Source of the DNA: Brachypodius melanocephalos
Lineage: Eukaryota; Chordata; Aves; Passeriformes; Pycnonotidae
NCBI GenBank assembly: GCA_013398615.1
Contig: VZSR01000055.1
Span: forward strand, 1,158,823-1,222,822
DNA length: 64,000 bases
Direction of reading: 5' to 3'
Translations under genes and position numbers: made by a program
Shown here: in pieces, positions 41,290-54,790 of the stretch
How the letters are laid out: each line of letters opens with the position of its first letter
How positions within the stretch are numbered: the stretch's first letter is position 1
Notes under the pieces: model-generated
What the model was told of the DNA's origin: nothing
Database searches by the model: none
Seen by the model: only the letters and a program-made list of their open reading frames with translations

Positions 41290-41735
41290 TGCAAAGTGAA
41301 GCTTCAAGGCTCTTCATCCTGAAATGAGGTTTTCAAGGGATAGGATGTCACAGGTGCTGCTGAATGAAGGCAGGACAAGTCAGTGTCACCCTGATGCTCT
41401 GAACCCTTCATCCCACATGTCCCACATCAGAGCCCTGCCAGCCAGGGCAGGTGACAACCCTCATCCCAAAGTCTTTTCTTGAGAAGTTCTGCAGCTGTTT
41501 TTCCTCCTGGATGGAAATCTCTGAAAACCAAAACCCCCTGAGTGTTGCTGCTGCAGATACTGATGCTTTGTCAGTCCTGTTTTCACCAGGGGGAAAAGAG
41601 AAGAGTGAAACTGCATCTCTGATGAGCTGCTCCACCACACATCTGGAGAGAACCATAAAGAGGAGCAAGACACTTTCATCACTACTTGAGCCCTTTATAT
41701 CAACGCTTGACATGTGTCTTGGAGCTTGATAATAC
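41290..41735. other. GC-richer patch with overlapping ORFs, unassigned
   Basis: About 450 bp of more balanced composition with frames of 92 codons (plus 41451-41729), 101 codons (minus 41408-41713) and 73 codons (minus). They overlap each other antisense and none has a recognisable domain. A non-coding exon or old repeat is possible. I did not identify a repeat family. Confidence 0.3.
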
Positions 41736-44700
41736 CCATGTAATATCTAAGATTTATTCATGCCTTTCCTAATTCCAAACTTCAGTTTATCCTAGAGTAC
41801 TTTAGCAGAGCTTGATTTTTTTACCCACCTGCCTTCATATGCCCTCACAGATGCAAAAAACACTGCTTGTAATAAAATTCTGGAAGTACAGGTAGGAAAA
41901 CTTGATGTTACTAAGACATTTCTATTTAAACACATGATTTTAAGGCCAGGTTTTACTACTGCATGGCTGTATAGTCTAATTTCTGACTTGGAGTTTGTAG
42001 ATATATTTATTTTGTCTTTTTAGGTACTGATCTCATGATCTGAAACTTTAAAAAAAGAAAAATATATTATGCATTTTTGCTGGAATCCTAGAGAAGAGGG
42101 AACTTTTTTTCTTTGAGATTAAACTTCCACTGCCTTCAAATTAATTATTCCAGCTGCCTATACTAATCTAGAAAAGATAGTCTGTAAGCCTTCAAGGCAA
42201 TAAAACCACTCCACACTCTAAACACTGAATAGATTTCTAAAAATCAAAACCAATCAAAACTGGCTACTCATCAGAGCTGATGCTCATGAAGCATTAGCTG
42301 TTCCTGCTCTTGTAAGGTTCACAGACACTCACATTGTCATGTCTATGATCATCTTCCAGATCCAAGGCTTTGGGTTTAATCTCACCACACTTTGAAGAAA
42401 TTCAGATTTCTCAAAGCTCGCCACTTTTGCAGTTATGTGACCTAGTTATGCTCAAGTGACAAAAAACATGCTGCTCATGAAGAATTTAGAAGCCTCTGTT
42501 GTAAGACTCACAGGAACTCTTGGCTTTGCCCCTAATTTTATTTGCTGCAGGGGACCATAACTCACAACTACAGCTGTATCTGCATACACAGATAGGTATG
42601 CTGTATGCAGATAGACAGATGCCTTTAGGAATGGTGCTAAAATTATGAACATAACAGCTGACATCCTTAGAGGTTGATTTAGATTTTGGGTTCTCTTGCT
42701 GATTTAATTCAGGCCACCTGAAAAGAAACTTTCTAGTGCTTACATGAGCTTTTGACATATTTGACATGTGCTGTTGTTCAGCAATCTCAAAAAAACAAAC
42801 AAAAAAAGAAAAACAAGTTTTGGTCATTTCTAAGAACAGGCCATAGAGACATTGTTCTAGGAGAGTTTTTTTTTTTCCCCCACAACTTTTAGGCAGTTTC
42901 AAAATGAATACGAATATGAACGTAGACATGGGGTTGTTTTATTACTGCTATTACGGATTTCTTTTTCACTCTAAATGCATTCCAAAATATATTTCCCTTT
43001 CTAAGATGCCATTTCTTGCATTGCAGATTCAAGTCACAGAGTTATTGTTAGGTTTTGTGGGTTTTGGGGTAGGGTCTTCTGGGTTTGGTGCTTTTAAAAA
43101 ATTCAAACCTGTCCTTTTTCATTTGGTGGCTAATCCATTTCTCTCTCCAGAAATAGAAGGTAATGTATTTGTTGCAATATGGACCTTCTTGTTAGAAAAA
43201 GAAAAGCCAAGTAAATCATGTAAAGAAATCAACTTCACTCTTTCTTAAACTGATTTTACAGTTGAATGGCTTCAAATGTAGTGTAAACAAAGCTCCATGA
43301 CAAATCTATCATCTGCTATAATGCTTTATACAAGTCAATGTACAGTAAACGTAAGCTATGTGGGAAAAGTTGGGTAGTAGTTTTTCTCTGGAGAAATTAC
43401 AGGTAGAGATGTTAAAATTAACAAATTTATAAGAGAGGACTTATTTTTTTGCCTTGTGTTCATTGGTAACCATCAAAAAAGGAATAATACCTGATATTGG
43501 TGTTTAAACAGAACACGACTAAGTCCTTATGCAGAAGAGTCTAAGCTTTTACCCTGTCCTTCATGAAGCTGCATCATAACAAAAATGTACATTTTGTGAT
43601 GCTGTTTCAGTAAAAAACTTCTTAATATTCCAAACCACGAGCCAAGAAAAAAAAAATTTGAAAGAGCAAAATGGAAATGAATAAAAACAAATAAATAAAA
43701 TGAGAAATTATAGTACGAAAAGGATAAAATTCACTTAATAGGTATTTCCCTTCTTAAATTTACAGTTAGACCCCAAGATCCTTCAAACCTTGTTTAATTT
43801 GCATATCATTCATTGCCCATCTGCTGTATTTCCAATTTCTTCTCTGCCATCTGGTTTTCTAATGCTGTATCTACCACATAAATTTTTCTGCATGTACAGC
43901 CTCTAAATTGTAGCTGATTGATTAAAACATATTACAAAATAAATATGTTTAGGCTTCTTCTAAGGGCTAGCTCACTGCTTAGAATTAATTACACAACCTA
44001 AATCACCCTTGGTGACTGATAAGGTGAATAATGACTGTAGAGTTGACTCCTATCAAGAATGGAAGAAAAGAAGAAGCCACACCAAAAGACAAGAAATCAA
44101 AGGAGAGGTCCCAGAAAGGTTGTGAAAAGAAAAGATAAATCCCAAAGCAGTCCAGCAGAATGGAGGTGTTGACGAGAATACATGGGCTGGGAGGAAATGT
44201 GACAGTCCCAAAGTGTGTCATGCAGTGTGATAAGAGAAGCAGCAGCAGCTGGTGCATGTTAAACAGCACTTTACTCTGCAATTGGGCCCACTGATTTTAA
44301 TAGGATAGATTTCTATTCACTGGCATCTCATGATCTGTCCTTTGTGATGTAGCCAGCATTTCTCCCTCTCCATGCACCCCAGGACTCTTAGACTGTTCTA
44401 GCTGTCTGTCTCAGCTGCTGTGATTTTTGTCTAACTGTTTCATGCTCTCCCCAAAAGACACCCCAACCCCTCCAATCCAACAGCTGCTACAAACACTTCT
44501 ATTTCTGCCACAGCAGCCCAACATTTTCAAGAGGTTTACTCAAAGAGTAGGTGGGTCAGAATCTATATTTCTGTAAAATGTGATACACATCTTATCTTAC
44601 ACAATACTTGGGGTGAGACACAAAAGACTCTTCTGTTTAGTAAAGGTCCTGAAAGCATCCTAATTTTGGCTGTAATGTTTTCATTTCTATGAAGGTACTC

Positions 44701-47489
44701 AGACAAAGATTGCTAAGTCATTGCAAAGTGGCATGAATACATTATTTGCCTGACTGGGCATGTAAATAGGCAATGGGATAGTGAACAGACTGTCAGCTTG
44801 CTTTCCAGGAGTGTTAAATGAAAATAAAGCTCTGAATTCAGAGAAACACAGTACCACACCAGTAGAAACCCATTGTAAAGGTACTCAGGAAGGAAGTAGA
44901 AAAGCATTATAAAGGTTAAAGAGTCCAGAGATTACATAGAAAACTTTTAAGGGAGACATTCAGAAAGAACACTTCATGTAAACATCAGCAAAGTTGGGTT
45001 TTTTTCCAGAATTAGGCAAGTTGCTCTAGATAGACATAGTCAGATATCTGATTTCTACCTCTATCACTTGAAAAGTACTAAAGCAAAACGCAAAACCTCT
45101 TCCTGCTCCTTATTACAACATCTCACTCACAAATTCTATTTAGCTGTCTCAAAAATGAAGTTAAAACTGCCTATTTCTAACAATTTATTACACTCTTAAA
45201 GAACATCTTTCTGACAAGAAATGCTAATGACAAAGCAACTCCACTCAGCTACCTTCTCTCATGTTACTTAGCACTTTGTCAACATTCCCTGATGGAAGTT
45301 TTTTCATGGAGAGTATGAAGACTGTTTTTAAGAGCTTTTATTTCCTCCTGATTTCTTCTGTGATAAAAATCACATATAGCTTACAGCAATACATAAGTCC
45401 ACACAAAATATTAAAGATTTTGTTTTTTCACTAAATCTCAACAAATTGTAGATATTTTCTTACTTGCAGATCGAAGGAAAAAAGGAAAGAAAAAAAAAGA
45501 GGGAAAAAAAAGAGAGATAACTCTCTAAATTGCTCCAGGAAAACAGCAATCATCATATGACACCTACTGTACTTATCTTAAAATATTTTTTCTACAACAA
45601 TCACCTCATGCAAGGATCCTGACATCAGAGGGGATGCTCATTTACACTGGAACAGCAGTCTAAGACAGATACACTAAAAGCACAACAATTCTGGTTTGGA
45701 ATGGGAAAATTAATCAAAAAAAAGGAAGGCAGTATTTCTGCTCAATGACAGCATTAATTTGCATCATGATGCAACAGAGATCAGTATTTCTGGTGTCAAC
45801 CTACCCAGCTGAGACATGCACTGGAGATCTTCCTGTTTTAGACAATGGAAAAAAAGGGGGCAAATCGAAATTAGCCTCAACAGTGCTTCTGCATTCTTCA
45901 GGCAGAATTGCATCTGATACTGGGAGACCTTTCCAAAAACTTTAATCATACTGAGGTGTGTTTTTCTTAACATATACACACAGTTAAAACTTTCTTCTAA
46001 TCGTACCTTGAAACTCAAGTACTCAGTCACAACATAATTTGCTATGTAGATTATATTAAAACATTTTCAGCAAAATAACATGTAAAAATTTCCCAGACTA
46101 CTCCATAGTCCATGGATTACAAACCAGCCACATATTATTATTTTTCTTTGCAAAGAAACACATTGCTTAAGAGCTACTATTTATACATGATTATTAAGTG
46201 CTTCTTTCAAATTCAAAGCATATTTATGAGCCAAATTCTAGAATTGCAGTTTTAGGTACACAGCACTTTCCTATTGGGCTGGGGAGACACTGATTCTTTT
46301 TGATGTCAATAAACTTTAGTTTAATCAATTGGGATTTACTAAATAGTCACCCAATATATTCTAGAGTATAGTAAAGCTATAAACTTTAAAATTGAGAGAA
46401 AAACCAAGTTGCAAAAAAAATGCATAATTCTATTGGAACTTCATGCCTAGGAGACTTGATATAATAAATATATTTTTGGATTACATTCTTTATTAAATAA
46501 ATTAAGTATCCCAAAGCTTCACGCATATATATGAAAGCCATAATCTTTCCCTCAATCCATTTGTTTTCTTATTCAGAATCATTTGCCCAGAACATGAGAC
46601 CGCTCAGTCAAAACATGTGTTCGTCATAAAATCACACACAAATTAACTTTCATATCCGTGTTCCAGATTATACCTATCCTGATTAATTGTTAGAAACAAA
46701 TAGAGAGGTGTGTAAGAACAAAAATTAGAATATTATGTGTACTTCTACAGACTGCTACTGCAATTTCCAGAAACACATTCTTCCAAAAACTTCATTCTCC
46801 TTTCCAATTTCTGTAATAAAATAGACTGGTACAGCCTGAAAAACTAAACTTCACTGGCTCACGGTTTGTGATAAAGTGTTCCTAGGACACTAATTAATTC
46901 TCAGGTGAATCCGATTAGTGTAGCTACTGGACTGCAGACCCTTGTTTTGTATGAGTTACAACTGAAAGCACAAAATACTGGATGGGGGAATAAAATGCCT
47001 TTGGTTTCTCCTCCATTCAATGATGTGGAGGTGTCATCCAGAACAATCTGCCACTAACTCACTCTATCGATGTCTTTATACAGATCTACTCAATTTCTAC
47101 AGACCAATGATGTGTGAGCTGATTTATAAAAAATAAACCATATTAAAATACATTCAGGTAATAAATGCAAGTGTTTACATTGAAAACATTTGCTGAAAAA
47201 CACTAAATACCAGCAACAAAATTGTATTTTCTCATTTTTCGACAATATCTGGATCAAAGAAAATACACACTACGACTAAGCTCTTGATTTTGAAGGCTAA
47301 AATGGATTTGACAATAAGGGCCAGTGACACCTGGCAGCTGTTTACTCTTGAAATCTCTTTAACAAGATGGAATCTGCTGGCTCTAACTTCTCCACTAATA
47401 GAAACTCCTGCACTGCCACAGTGACTGCAACCTGTCCATAAGTATTTGAGGACCTAAAATCTCTCGGCTGTTTTTCTTCTCACTATAGT
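41736..47489. other. AT-rich unique sequence, no gene seen
   Basis: The longest frames are 147 codons (minus 42486-42929) and 114 codons (plus 42904-43248). Both include homopolymer-encoded runs and show no domain. A purine-only tract is listed separately. An octamer-like ATTTGCATAT occurs at about 43797-43806 but stands alone. Confidence 0.5.
45473..45517 (+). repeat. 45-nt pure purine (G/A) tract
   Basis: GAAGGAAAAAAGGAAAG-type sequence with no pyrimidine from 45473 to 45517. Long purine tracts can form triplex (H-DNA) structures; here it is only a compositional observation. Confidence 0.9.
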
Positions 47490-47589
47490 NNNNNNNNNNN
47501 NNNNNNNNNNNNNNNNNNNNNNNNNNNNNNNNNNNNNNNNNNNNNNNNNNNNNNNNNNNNNNNNNNNNNNNNNNNNNNNNNNNNNNNNN
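47490..47589. other. Assembly gap (100 N)
   Basis: Exactly 100 N, a scaffold placeholder of unknown true length. Neither flank is CpG-rich or obviously repetitive. A minus-strand frame crossing it has no meaning. Confidence 0.98.
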
Positions 47590-50500
47590 TATCTCCATCC
47601 ACACCCAAATTTTCAATATCTGTCCCCTCTTTACATGAAAATTTCTTCCGTTCTAAAATCTGGATGATGTCAGGGAGATGGAAATTTCACTCCTAGCTGT
47701 CACCAAAATTCAGAAAATAGTTTTCTGGATCCCTTGCACTGCCTATAACTTCACTGTTACTGAATAGTCAGAATCCTCACAACAAAAGTTAATTTAACAA
47801 GAATGCAGAGAGCAGAGCTGCATCTTCATTGCCTGGACTAGAAAATAACTGAATTTTCCTGGTTATCACAACTGGACAACGCTGACAGAGGCTGCCTTCA
47901 TCTGGCTTTATTATCAAAATAGAAAGAAAAAGGGAGAATGATAGCATGAAAACAGAGGAGAAAAATCAAAACGTGCTGATCTCAATGTGAACAGACAGGG
48001 CAGTTCAGACCAACTCCCTGGCTAGAGGTGCTGAGGGACAGATGTCTGAATTTGGCTGATCAGAATGAAGGAAACTGGCACGAAGAGCAAAGTGTCTGAA
48101 AGTATAATGGATCTAAGAGCAGAATTCTTTGCATTAAGGCATCAATAGGAGAGTATCAAGGCACTCTTTCTTTACTCCACCTTATAATCCCAGCTGATAT
48201 AAAGCAAATTGCTACAACTAAAAATTAATTAATGTATTCTGAACATATTCCTTCCTTCATGTTTGTTTTTAACTTTGCTACTAAAAGCTTGAACACACTT
48301 TTTCACTTGGCATTAAGCTTCCATTTCTTCCCTCCAGGGTTATGGCAGCTCTCCATGTGATGGACAGATATGTTCAAGTCAGTGCAGGTTTTGAAACTGC
48401 AAATCACAGAATGCAATGCTCTCAGCACATGCTTTCCCTGAGACTTTCTTCTTGCACAGAAACCAGAAAGCTCCCAGGGGCCATTTTTTGCCATTGAATA
48501 CCAAAAAATGTTACTGCTATGAGGAGGAGAAAAAAAAGTAAATTATTAAGTTACAGACAACATAAAACACAAAACACAGCATCATACATCATGGAATGAA
48601 GATCACAACTTGTGTGGGACAACTGTCAAAGCAAAGAATTTACTGAAAATTTCAGTATAGTTCATACTAAATTTCAAAATTCAAGCAATTTATTTAGCTA
48701 TTTAAAAGATACATTAAAAGGGAAACCATTCAATAGCAACAAAGAAAAAATTATAGAGTTTTCACTGAATAATGACTTTCCTTGGGTGGTTTTTTCTAAC
48801 TTTTAGATTTTTTAATCTTTTTTTAAGATGTATTGAAACAAAATTTAAAACCCCCTCAAATACCTCTGAAATCCAGTAAATAAAGATTTCTATATATACC
48901 TGTGCCCTTCCACACAAAAAATTGTTCAAATTCACTTTCTACAATTGAGTCACGTCATGCTTCATAAAACGTTGCGATCCCTTCAATAACTTTTTCATTT
49001 TATTTTAGAATCATTGAAACAGAATCTCTGTTGTACAAAAATTTGGGTTTCACTTTCATGCAGAAGATAGAAAATTAGAAAATTAGCATATTAACAAATT
49101 AGCTACTTTGCAGAGTGATTGCACAAAGCACTGGAGGATCAAGTTCCGTTCAAGAATTCATTTTCAATTTGGTGACAAATCACGATATACAATTCATTTT
49201 ATATCACATTTTGATTTCGATCTGCTTACATGCACGGAGAAATACTCTTGCTAGAAATATGTAGGATCAAGGTTTAGATGTGCATACTGGTATAGGAATA
49301 ATTTGATACACCTCTATATTAGAGGAAAAATGCATATGTTTGCAATAGCGCTGAATGTTTTTGAGAGTATATGTGTATATGAACCCAAATACAAGACTTT
49401 TTTTTTATGTTTTAAAAATGATGGAAGAGTTTTACCTCTTCTTTGGAAGCTGCTCACCATTCATGTATATGCACAATATACACATGTACACACATACAAA
49501 AATTCAGCTTTGCATTCTTCAGGTCAAGCTCACACAGTATCTTTGTGTTTCTGAGGTGAATCATGCAAGTCTCATCCTGTCCCACGTTTTTTAAGATGAA
49601 CCAACATCATACTACCCAATAGGAACCCCTGACCATCTCCAATTTAATGTATTATTTTACGTATCCATATTGATATGGACTCAAATATCCCTGTCTAACA
49701 ATAAACAATGCAGATGTAATTATTATAGCCATATAGTGCACTGAAACATGAATTATTGATGACAATTTAACAACTATCCTCAGAAGTTCAGTACCCACCA
49801 AAGCATTCAATCACCTTCATAAGCAGGGTTGTTTCTTTTAAACTTTTTTCCTGTTAATTCTCAATTTTCTTGACTTTTCCTTTATCCATTGTACCATAGC
49901 ATGCTAAAATTTTGTTATGTCTGAAGAGTTCCAACTTAAGCTCTCCTGTAATGTAACTACAATTCCTGCCCAATGCTTTGCTAGATATTATTTATACAAT
50001 ACTTCTAAAGGAATTTATCTTTTGAGACTTGCCATTTAACCATGCTAAATATTTACTCTTTCTCAAGCTTTAATCAAATCTACTTTTGTTGATGATAGAC
50101 TTAACCTTCCCAAATCTAAGGATTTCTAGTTTTACATTTGACTTTGAAGCTTATTTATTAAGGGTTAGAGTTAACCAGGTTTTTACTCATTTTTTCTTCT
50201 TGAGCATGCAGTGTTGTATTTCTAGATTGTTTTTATACGTGCACAGTTTATCCACCAGTAAGATAAGCTTAATTCTGTTGTGGCAAATTCAACTGCTACA
50301 AGCAAGTGTTGTTTGAACTTTCATGAGTATTTCTTTACAATGCTATAAAATTTAAGGAGTTTTTTCTTTTATAATTTGATAATAAAACAATGGACAATTT
50401 TCTTTTAGTCTGAGCTTCCTATGAATGATAATCAAGTGAGATTAGAAGATTTTTTTAAATTTTATTTTCAAGTTTCCTGTTGATATTTACCTGTATTTTC

Positions 50501-53500
50501 TTGAGCAAAATTCAAGTTACAAGGGATCTTCTGTGCTCTGAATGTTTTCAAAACTTTGGAAGCTACACCATATGCAGTACACAGAGGGAAACATTAGAAA
50601 ATTTAACACACAATGCTCTAGAGTGGAGGATTTAAGTCACACAGGCCTCAGATTGCCATACACACACAAATACCCACACAGTGACACTGCAGGATGTGCC
50701 ACACAAATATCTACAGGTGCCACAGGATCCTGTTCTACAAAAAGTTCTTTGGACTATTTTACTGCGGCTGCACTAAGGGAGCACTTCAGAGCCAATTTGA
50801 AAATAACAGGGGTCACAGTACATTAACAAAGATCAGCCCCATGAGGTTATTACCTTTTTTTTGAACTGCAGCCTAACAGGACAGGCACGAAGCTTAGATC
50901 CCATTTCATAATGAAATAACAAGGTTGTGTTACAGCTTCTCAGAGGGAACGCTTCAAATGTGACCAAACTGCTAATTCTGCTATAACTGTCCAAAGTGCC
51001 TGAAGGGCCATCTATTAAAAATAAAAAAATAAATTGCTTCTGCCACTGAATAAATCCCCAAATGTACAAGGTCTGAGGGCAGCATCTTGAAGGAGAAATA
51101 TTTAAATGTTAGAAGCAAAATTTGCTTAATAAGACATTGGATTTTCATTTGTTTATAACAGAGCTACACGTGCTTGTCTCAAATTATGATAATATGCAGT
51201 CGAAGTCAAAAATTAATATCATAAAAGATAAAGTCCACAGTACATCAAAACACAGGACATAGACACACACTCCATTTGGAAATCACTTTATTTATTACAG
51301 CTAGTGATAATCCCAATTGCCAAAGGAGAAAAGATGCTTTCTATTGAAAAATTTCATTGAAAAATTTCTCTCAGTTCCACATTGCAGCTAAAGCATCAGG
51401 TAATAAGAACCATCCCTTGGAAATTTAAACAATGAATTCAGGTTGGTTCACTTTTTTTCACTGAAGACTGAAAAAATACTAAACCTTCTAGTGGTCATTC
51501 CACTGCTGTTGTTCTGACATAATTTCTTACATTGTAAAAAGCCTACTTGGTGCAGGACCAGGGTAGCCCAGACCCTGCTTGGATTTCAAGTTAACGCAAT
51601 TTTAAAGTACTTCCATGCAATTAATTAAACATGTACAATATTTGTGCTTTAAAAATTGCAGAATTTTATAAATTAATCCCTTTCCTCTGTAGCTGTGTTG
51701 ACATTTATCAAAATACACAGCACTAATATATTAAAAGACAACCTGGTGACAAACATCTTACAAGTGTCTATAAAGAAAGCAGTAAATAAAAAGAACATTT
51801 TAAATATGGAACAGCATCACTATTCTGATGAAATACACACAGATGTGTTCAGCCCTGCCTCTTATTTCCAGTGTCATAAATACTATGCAGTGGTATTTTA
51901 TTGTGTTATAGTAGCACTTCTGCTTTTGAGAAAAGGGATTATGTGTTGTGAATACATGTGTAAAGACAGCATCCACTCCAAAATAACCTCATATATTAAA
52001 AGTCATGGTATAAAACTTATTACCCACTGATTATCAAGTCCTAGTTCAGACGTCCAGCAAAAATATTTGCTTTTTTATTCCCCTTAGATGGACTGTTCTA
52101 ATTATATAGTTGTTACAAATATACTCATAAAAAAGGTCACAATTATGTTCCCTTCCCAAACAAAAGGAAATGTGACTAATATGAGAACATAGAGAAGAGA
52201 AAAACACAGACTAAAGCCTCTTTTGCTGCAGCAGTCCTAGGGTCTGTACACTGCATGCTGAAGAGTTCTTAAATTCAAAGAAAGGAAGAAATACCATTCT
52301 ATTTGTCAAAGATTTCTATAAACCACATTTTGCCCTCTCTCAGTTCCTTCACTTTTACTGTTTCATCCTACAGAAAAAAAACCAAAAACCCATTATGCTG
52401 GATTTGTGACATAATTTTCATGACTGCAATGCCACACATAGGATTACGATTTAACCAACGGATCAGGCAGAAAATAAGCTGTGAGAAGAAGGCTGTGAGC
52501 TTTTCTGCTGGATTAAAGCACAAATCTTCAACAGTAGTGCAAAGCACATAGACATTGCTAACTAAGGACATTGCTTTTGCTGTGAACACTCTCACTCAGA
52601 CTTGCTCCACTATGACAGCTGACTTGTTCACTATCCAGGCAGACAAAACTAGAAATGTCACAGACACCCTGACTACACCTATGGGTTTTTTTCCTTGCTA
52701 GACTTTTTTGACCCATATGACAAACAATAGCTCTTGCCCTCCAGGACAGAGAGCCTCCTTCATCTGCCAGTTCTTCCTTTACCTTGAAAACAATGTACAG
52801 TTGGGATCTTCAAGCACCTCCCATCCTTGTACTTCAGGACAGATTAAAATCTGGACTTCAGCACTGGATAACTAATAAAGAAACCATAACAAATTACCTG
52901 TCTGCCTGTATCATTTGTCAAAAAGTAACATTCACAGAGATTTAAATATTTACCTCCATCCTTAAAAAATGAAAAAAAAAGAATCTGAAGTCTTCATTTA
53001 AAAGTGAAAGCAAGCTGTGCTCACCGATAAGGATGTTCTATGTTATGAATACCTATGCAAGTGGTTAGAGAGACTTTACACACCTATTATTCTCTTTCAC
53101 AGGATTGAGAATAGAGAAGCTGTGAGTCCATTGACACTCTCCCAGGCTGTTACAAGAATAGATGCTGACAATGAAAACTGGTTCTTTATAAGCTACAGCA
53201 TTTAGGTTGAGTATGAGTTCCCAGAACCTGCTTTGTTAGTGTCTCGAGCAGAAAGGACAACACAGTTCCACTTCTACTGGTAAATTCTTCATGGGCAAAC
53301 AGCTGCTTATCACGTTATGAAAAAGTCTGTGTAATGAGAATTTAAAAGGAGGGGTCTAGTAGCAAGCTGAGGGTTTTCTTGCCATGTAGGATTACAGGTG
53401 CATTGGGATAGAGGAGGCTGAGCAGGGTGATAAAAAGGAGAAAAGAACGTACACAGAAAAATAGAGGTAAAATGCAACGTTAGGTTTCATAATACATATC

Positions 53501-53677
53501 TTGAAAGCTCCACTGTGATCCAATCCCAAAACATTTCTGCAGTATCAAGTCAACAGCTGGAGGGCATTTGTTTGGATTTTGGGGCTTTTTATTAGATTTA
53601 AGAGGGAAAATTTAAGATAGATGCTTGATAAACTTTTAAACCACCCAAAGAAGGTAATAAGAACCTGGCACAAAACT

Positions 53678-53710
<33 letters not shown>

Positions 53711-54732
53711 AGATAGCATTAAACTACTATAGGAGACTTATTTAGTCAAGTCACCATCAGAAGGCAAAGCAGCAGTACTGTAAATTAACAACCCAACTGT
53801 TAAATTCACATATGGAAGAAATTCCAATTCTGAGGTAATAGAGTCAGTTGGAAGTCATCAAAAACTGTGAATTGCTGCTGAGGAGAAGAGTGTTTTGCAC
53901 CCCTTACCTAGTACCAAGGAAAGTAAGGTCTCCCCAAAGAGATATTCATAGATTACTGCTGTGAAATGAGTCTTATTTGCAAGGAGGTAAACTATTGTTA
54001 GAGCTCCTAGAGTCATTCTAAAAAGCTCATACAAAAACTCACAGTCAGTTCTAAAGGAACCACCAGTAGAAATACCAAACTCATTTTAAGTATCATGCAG
54101 TGCACGGGCACACAGGAAGGAAAAATGGAGAAAGAGTAAATTATTACCCCTTGAAAACTATACTGAGCAAGATGAACCAGCTGACCTCTTCTAAAGAGAT
54201 GCATTGCTTCTAACTGGGGACAGATATTAAAACAATAATCCCGAGTTTATGCACCCGAAAATTCCAAGATTTTAAGAATTTACTAAAGAAAACCAAACAA
54301 ACAGCAATAACAACAAGACACAAGGATTAAAAATTTTCCTGTGAATTGGAATACGTGCTTTTTAATAGTTTTTATTTTTGGTTTCAAGGATTTGACTTAC
54401 TCCCAGATGAAGAGTCCATAGAGACTTTCATCCAGAAAGAATCTCCAGGAGCAGTCCAAGTTATCCTTGTAAACATGAAACCACAAGGAGTTCTAAAAGT
54501 CCAGCTACGGTAGCTCAAAACAGCAGCTAATTCACCCTAATCATAAACTGTTCCATCTTACTGTACACAGATATACCATAAATGCACAGCTTAAAGTCAT
54601 TTGCTGCATCCTCCCCTTCCCAAAGGTTTTGGCTGCCCCAGCTCAGGGCTAATTGAAAAAGAGCAAAGAGAAAGCAACTGAATATTCAATACACTACATC
54701 TGTGTTGCAGACTTACCACACCCCATCATTTC
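47590..54732. other. AT-rich unique sequence, no gene seen
   Basis: About 7 kb without a supported gene. Frames reach 111 codons (plus 51695-52030) without domains. A 13-bp near-perfect tandem duplication (ATTGAAAAATTTC twice) lies at about 51345-51370. A possible 19-nt micro-exon flanked by TTCTCTTTCACAG and GTGAGT occurs at about 53103-53121 but is too short to support. Confidence 0.5.
53680..53707. repeat. Poly-T tract (T28)
   Basis: Twenty-eight consecutive T, the longest homopolymer in the window. Its opposite strand could be a poly-A tail, but no retroposed body ending here was recognised. Confidence 0.9.
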
Positions 54733-54790
54733 TCCATCCATCCATCCATCCATCCATCCATCCATCCATCCATCCATCCATCCATCCATC
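54733..54790. repeat. (TCCA)n microsatellite, about 14.5 units
   Basis: An uninterrupted TCCA array of 58 bp. Because four and three are coprime, every frame cycles through the same four codons and stays open, giving HPSI-type repeats on + and DGWM-type on -. This explains the long frames at 54702-55415 (+) and 54694-55014 (-). Likely length-polymorphic. Confidence 0.98.

Noticed and set aside
42486..42929. 147-codon minus-strand ORF
   Set aside because: No domain, homopolymer-encoded lysine and phenylalanine runs, no splice or promoter context.
47395..47616. 73-codon ORF across the second gap
   Set aside because: Depends on the N run; meaningless.
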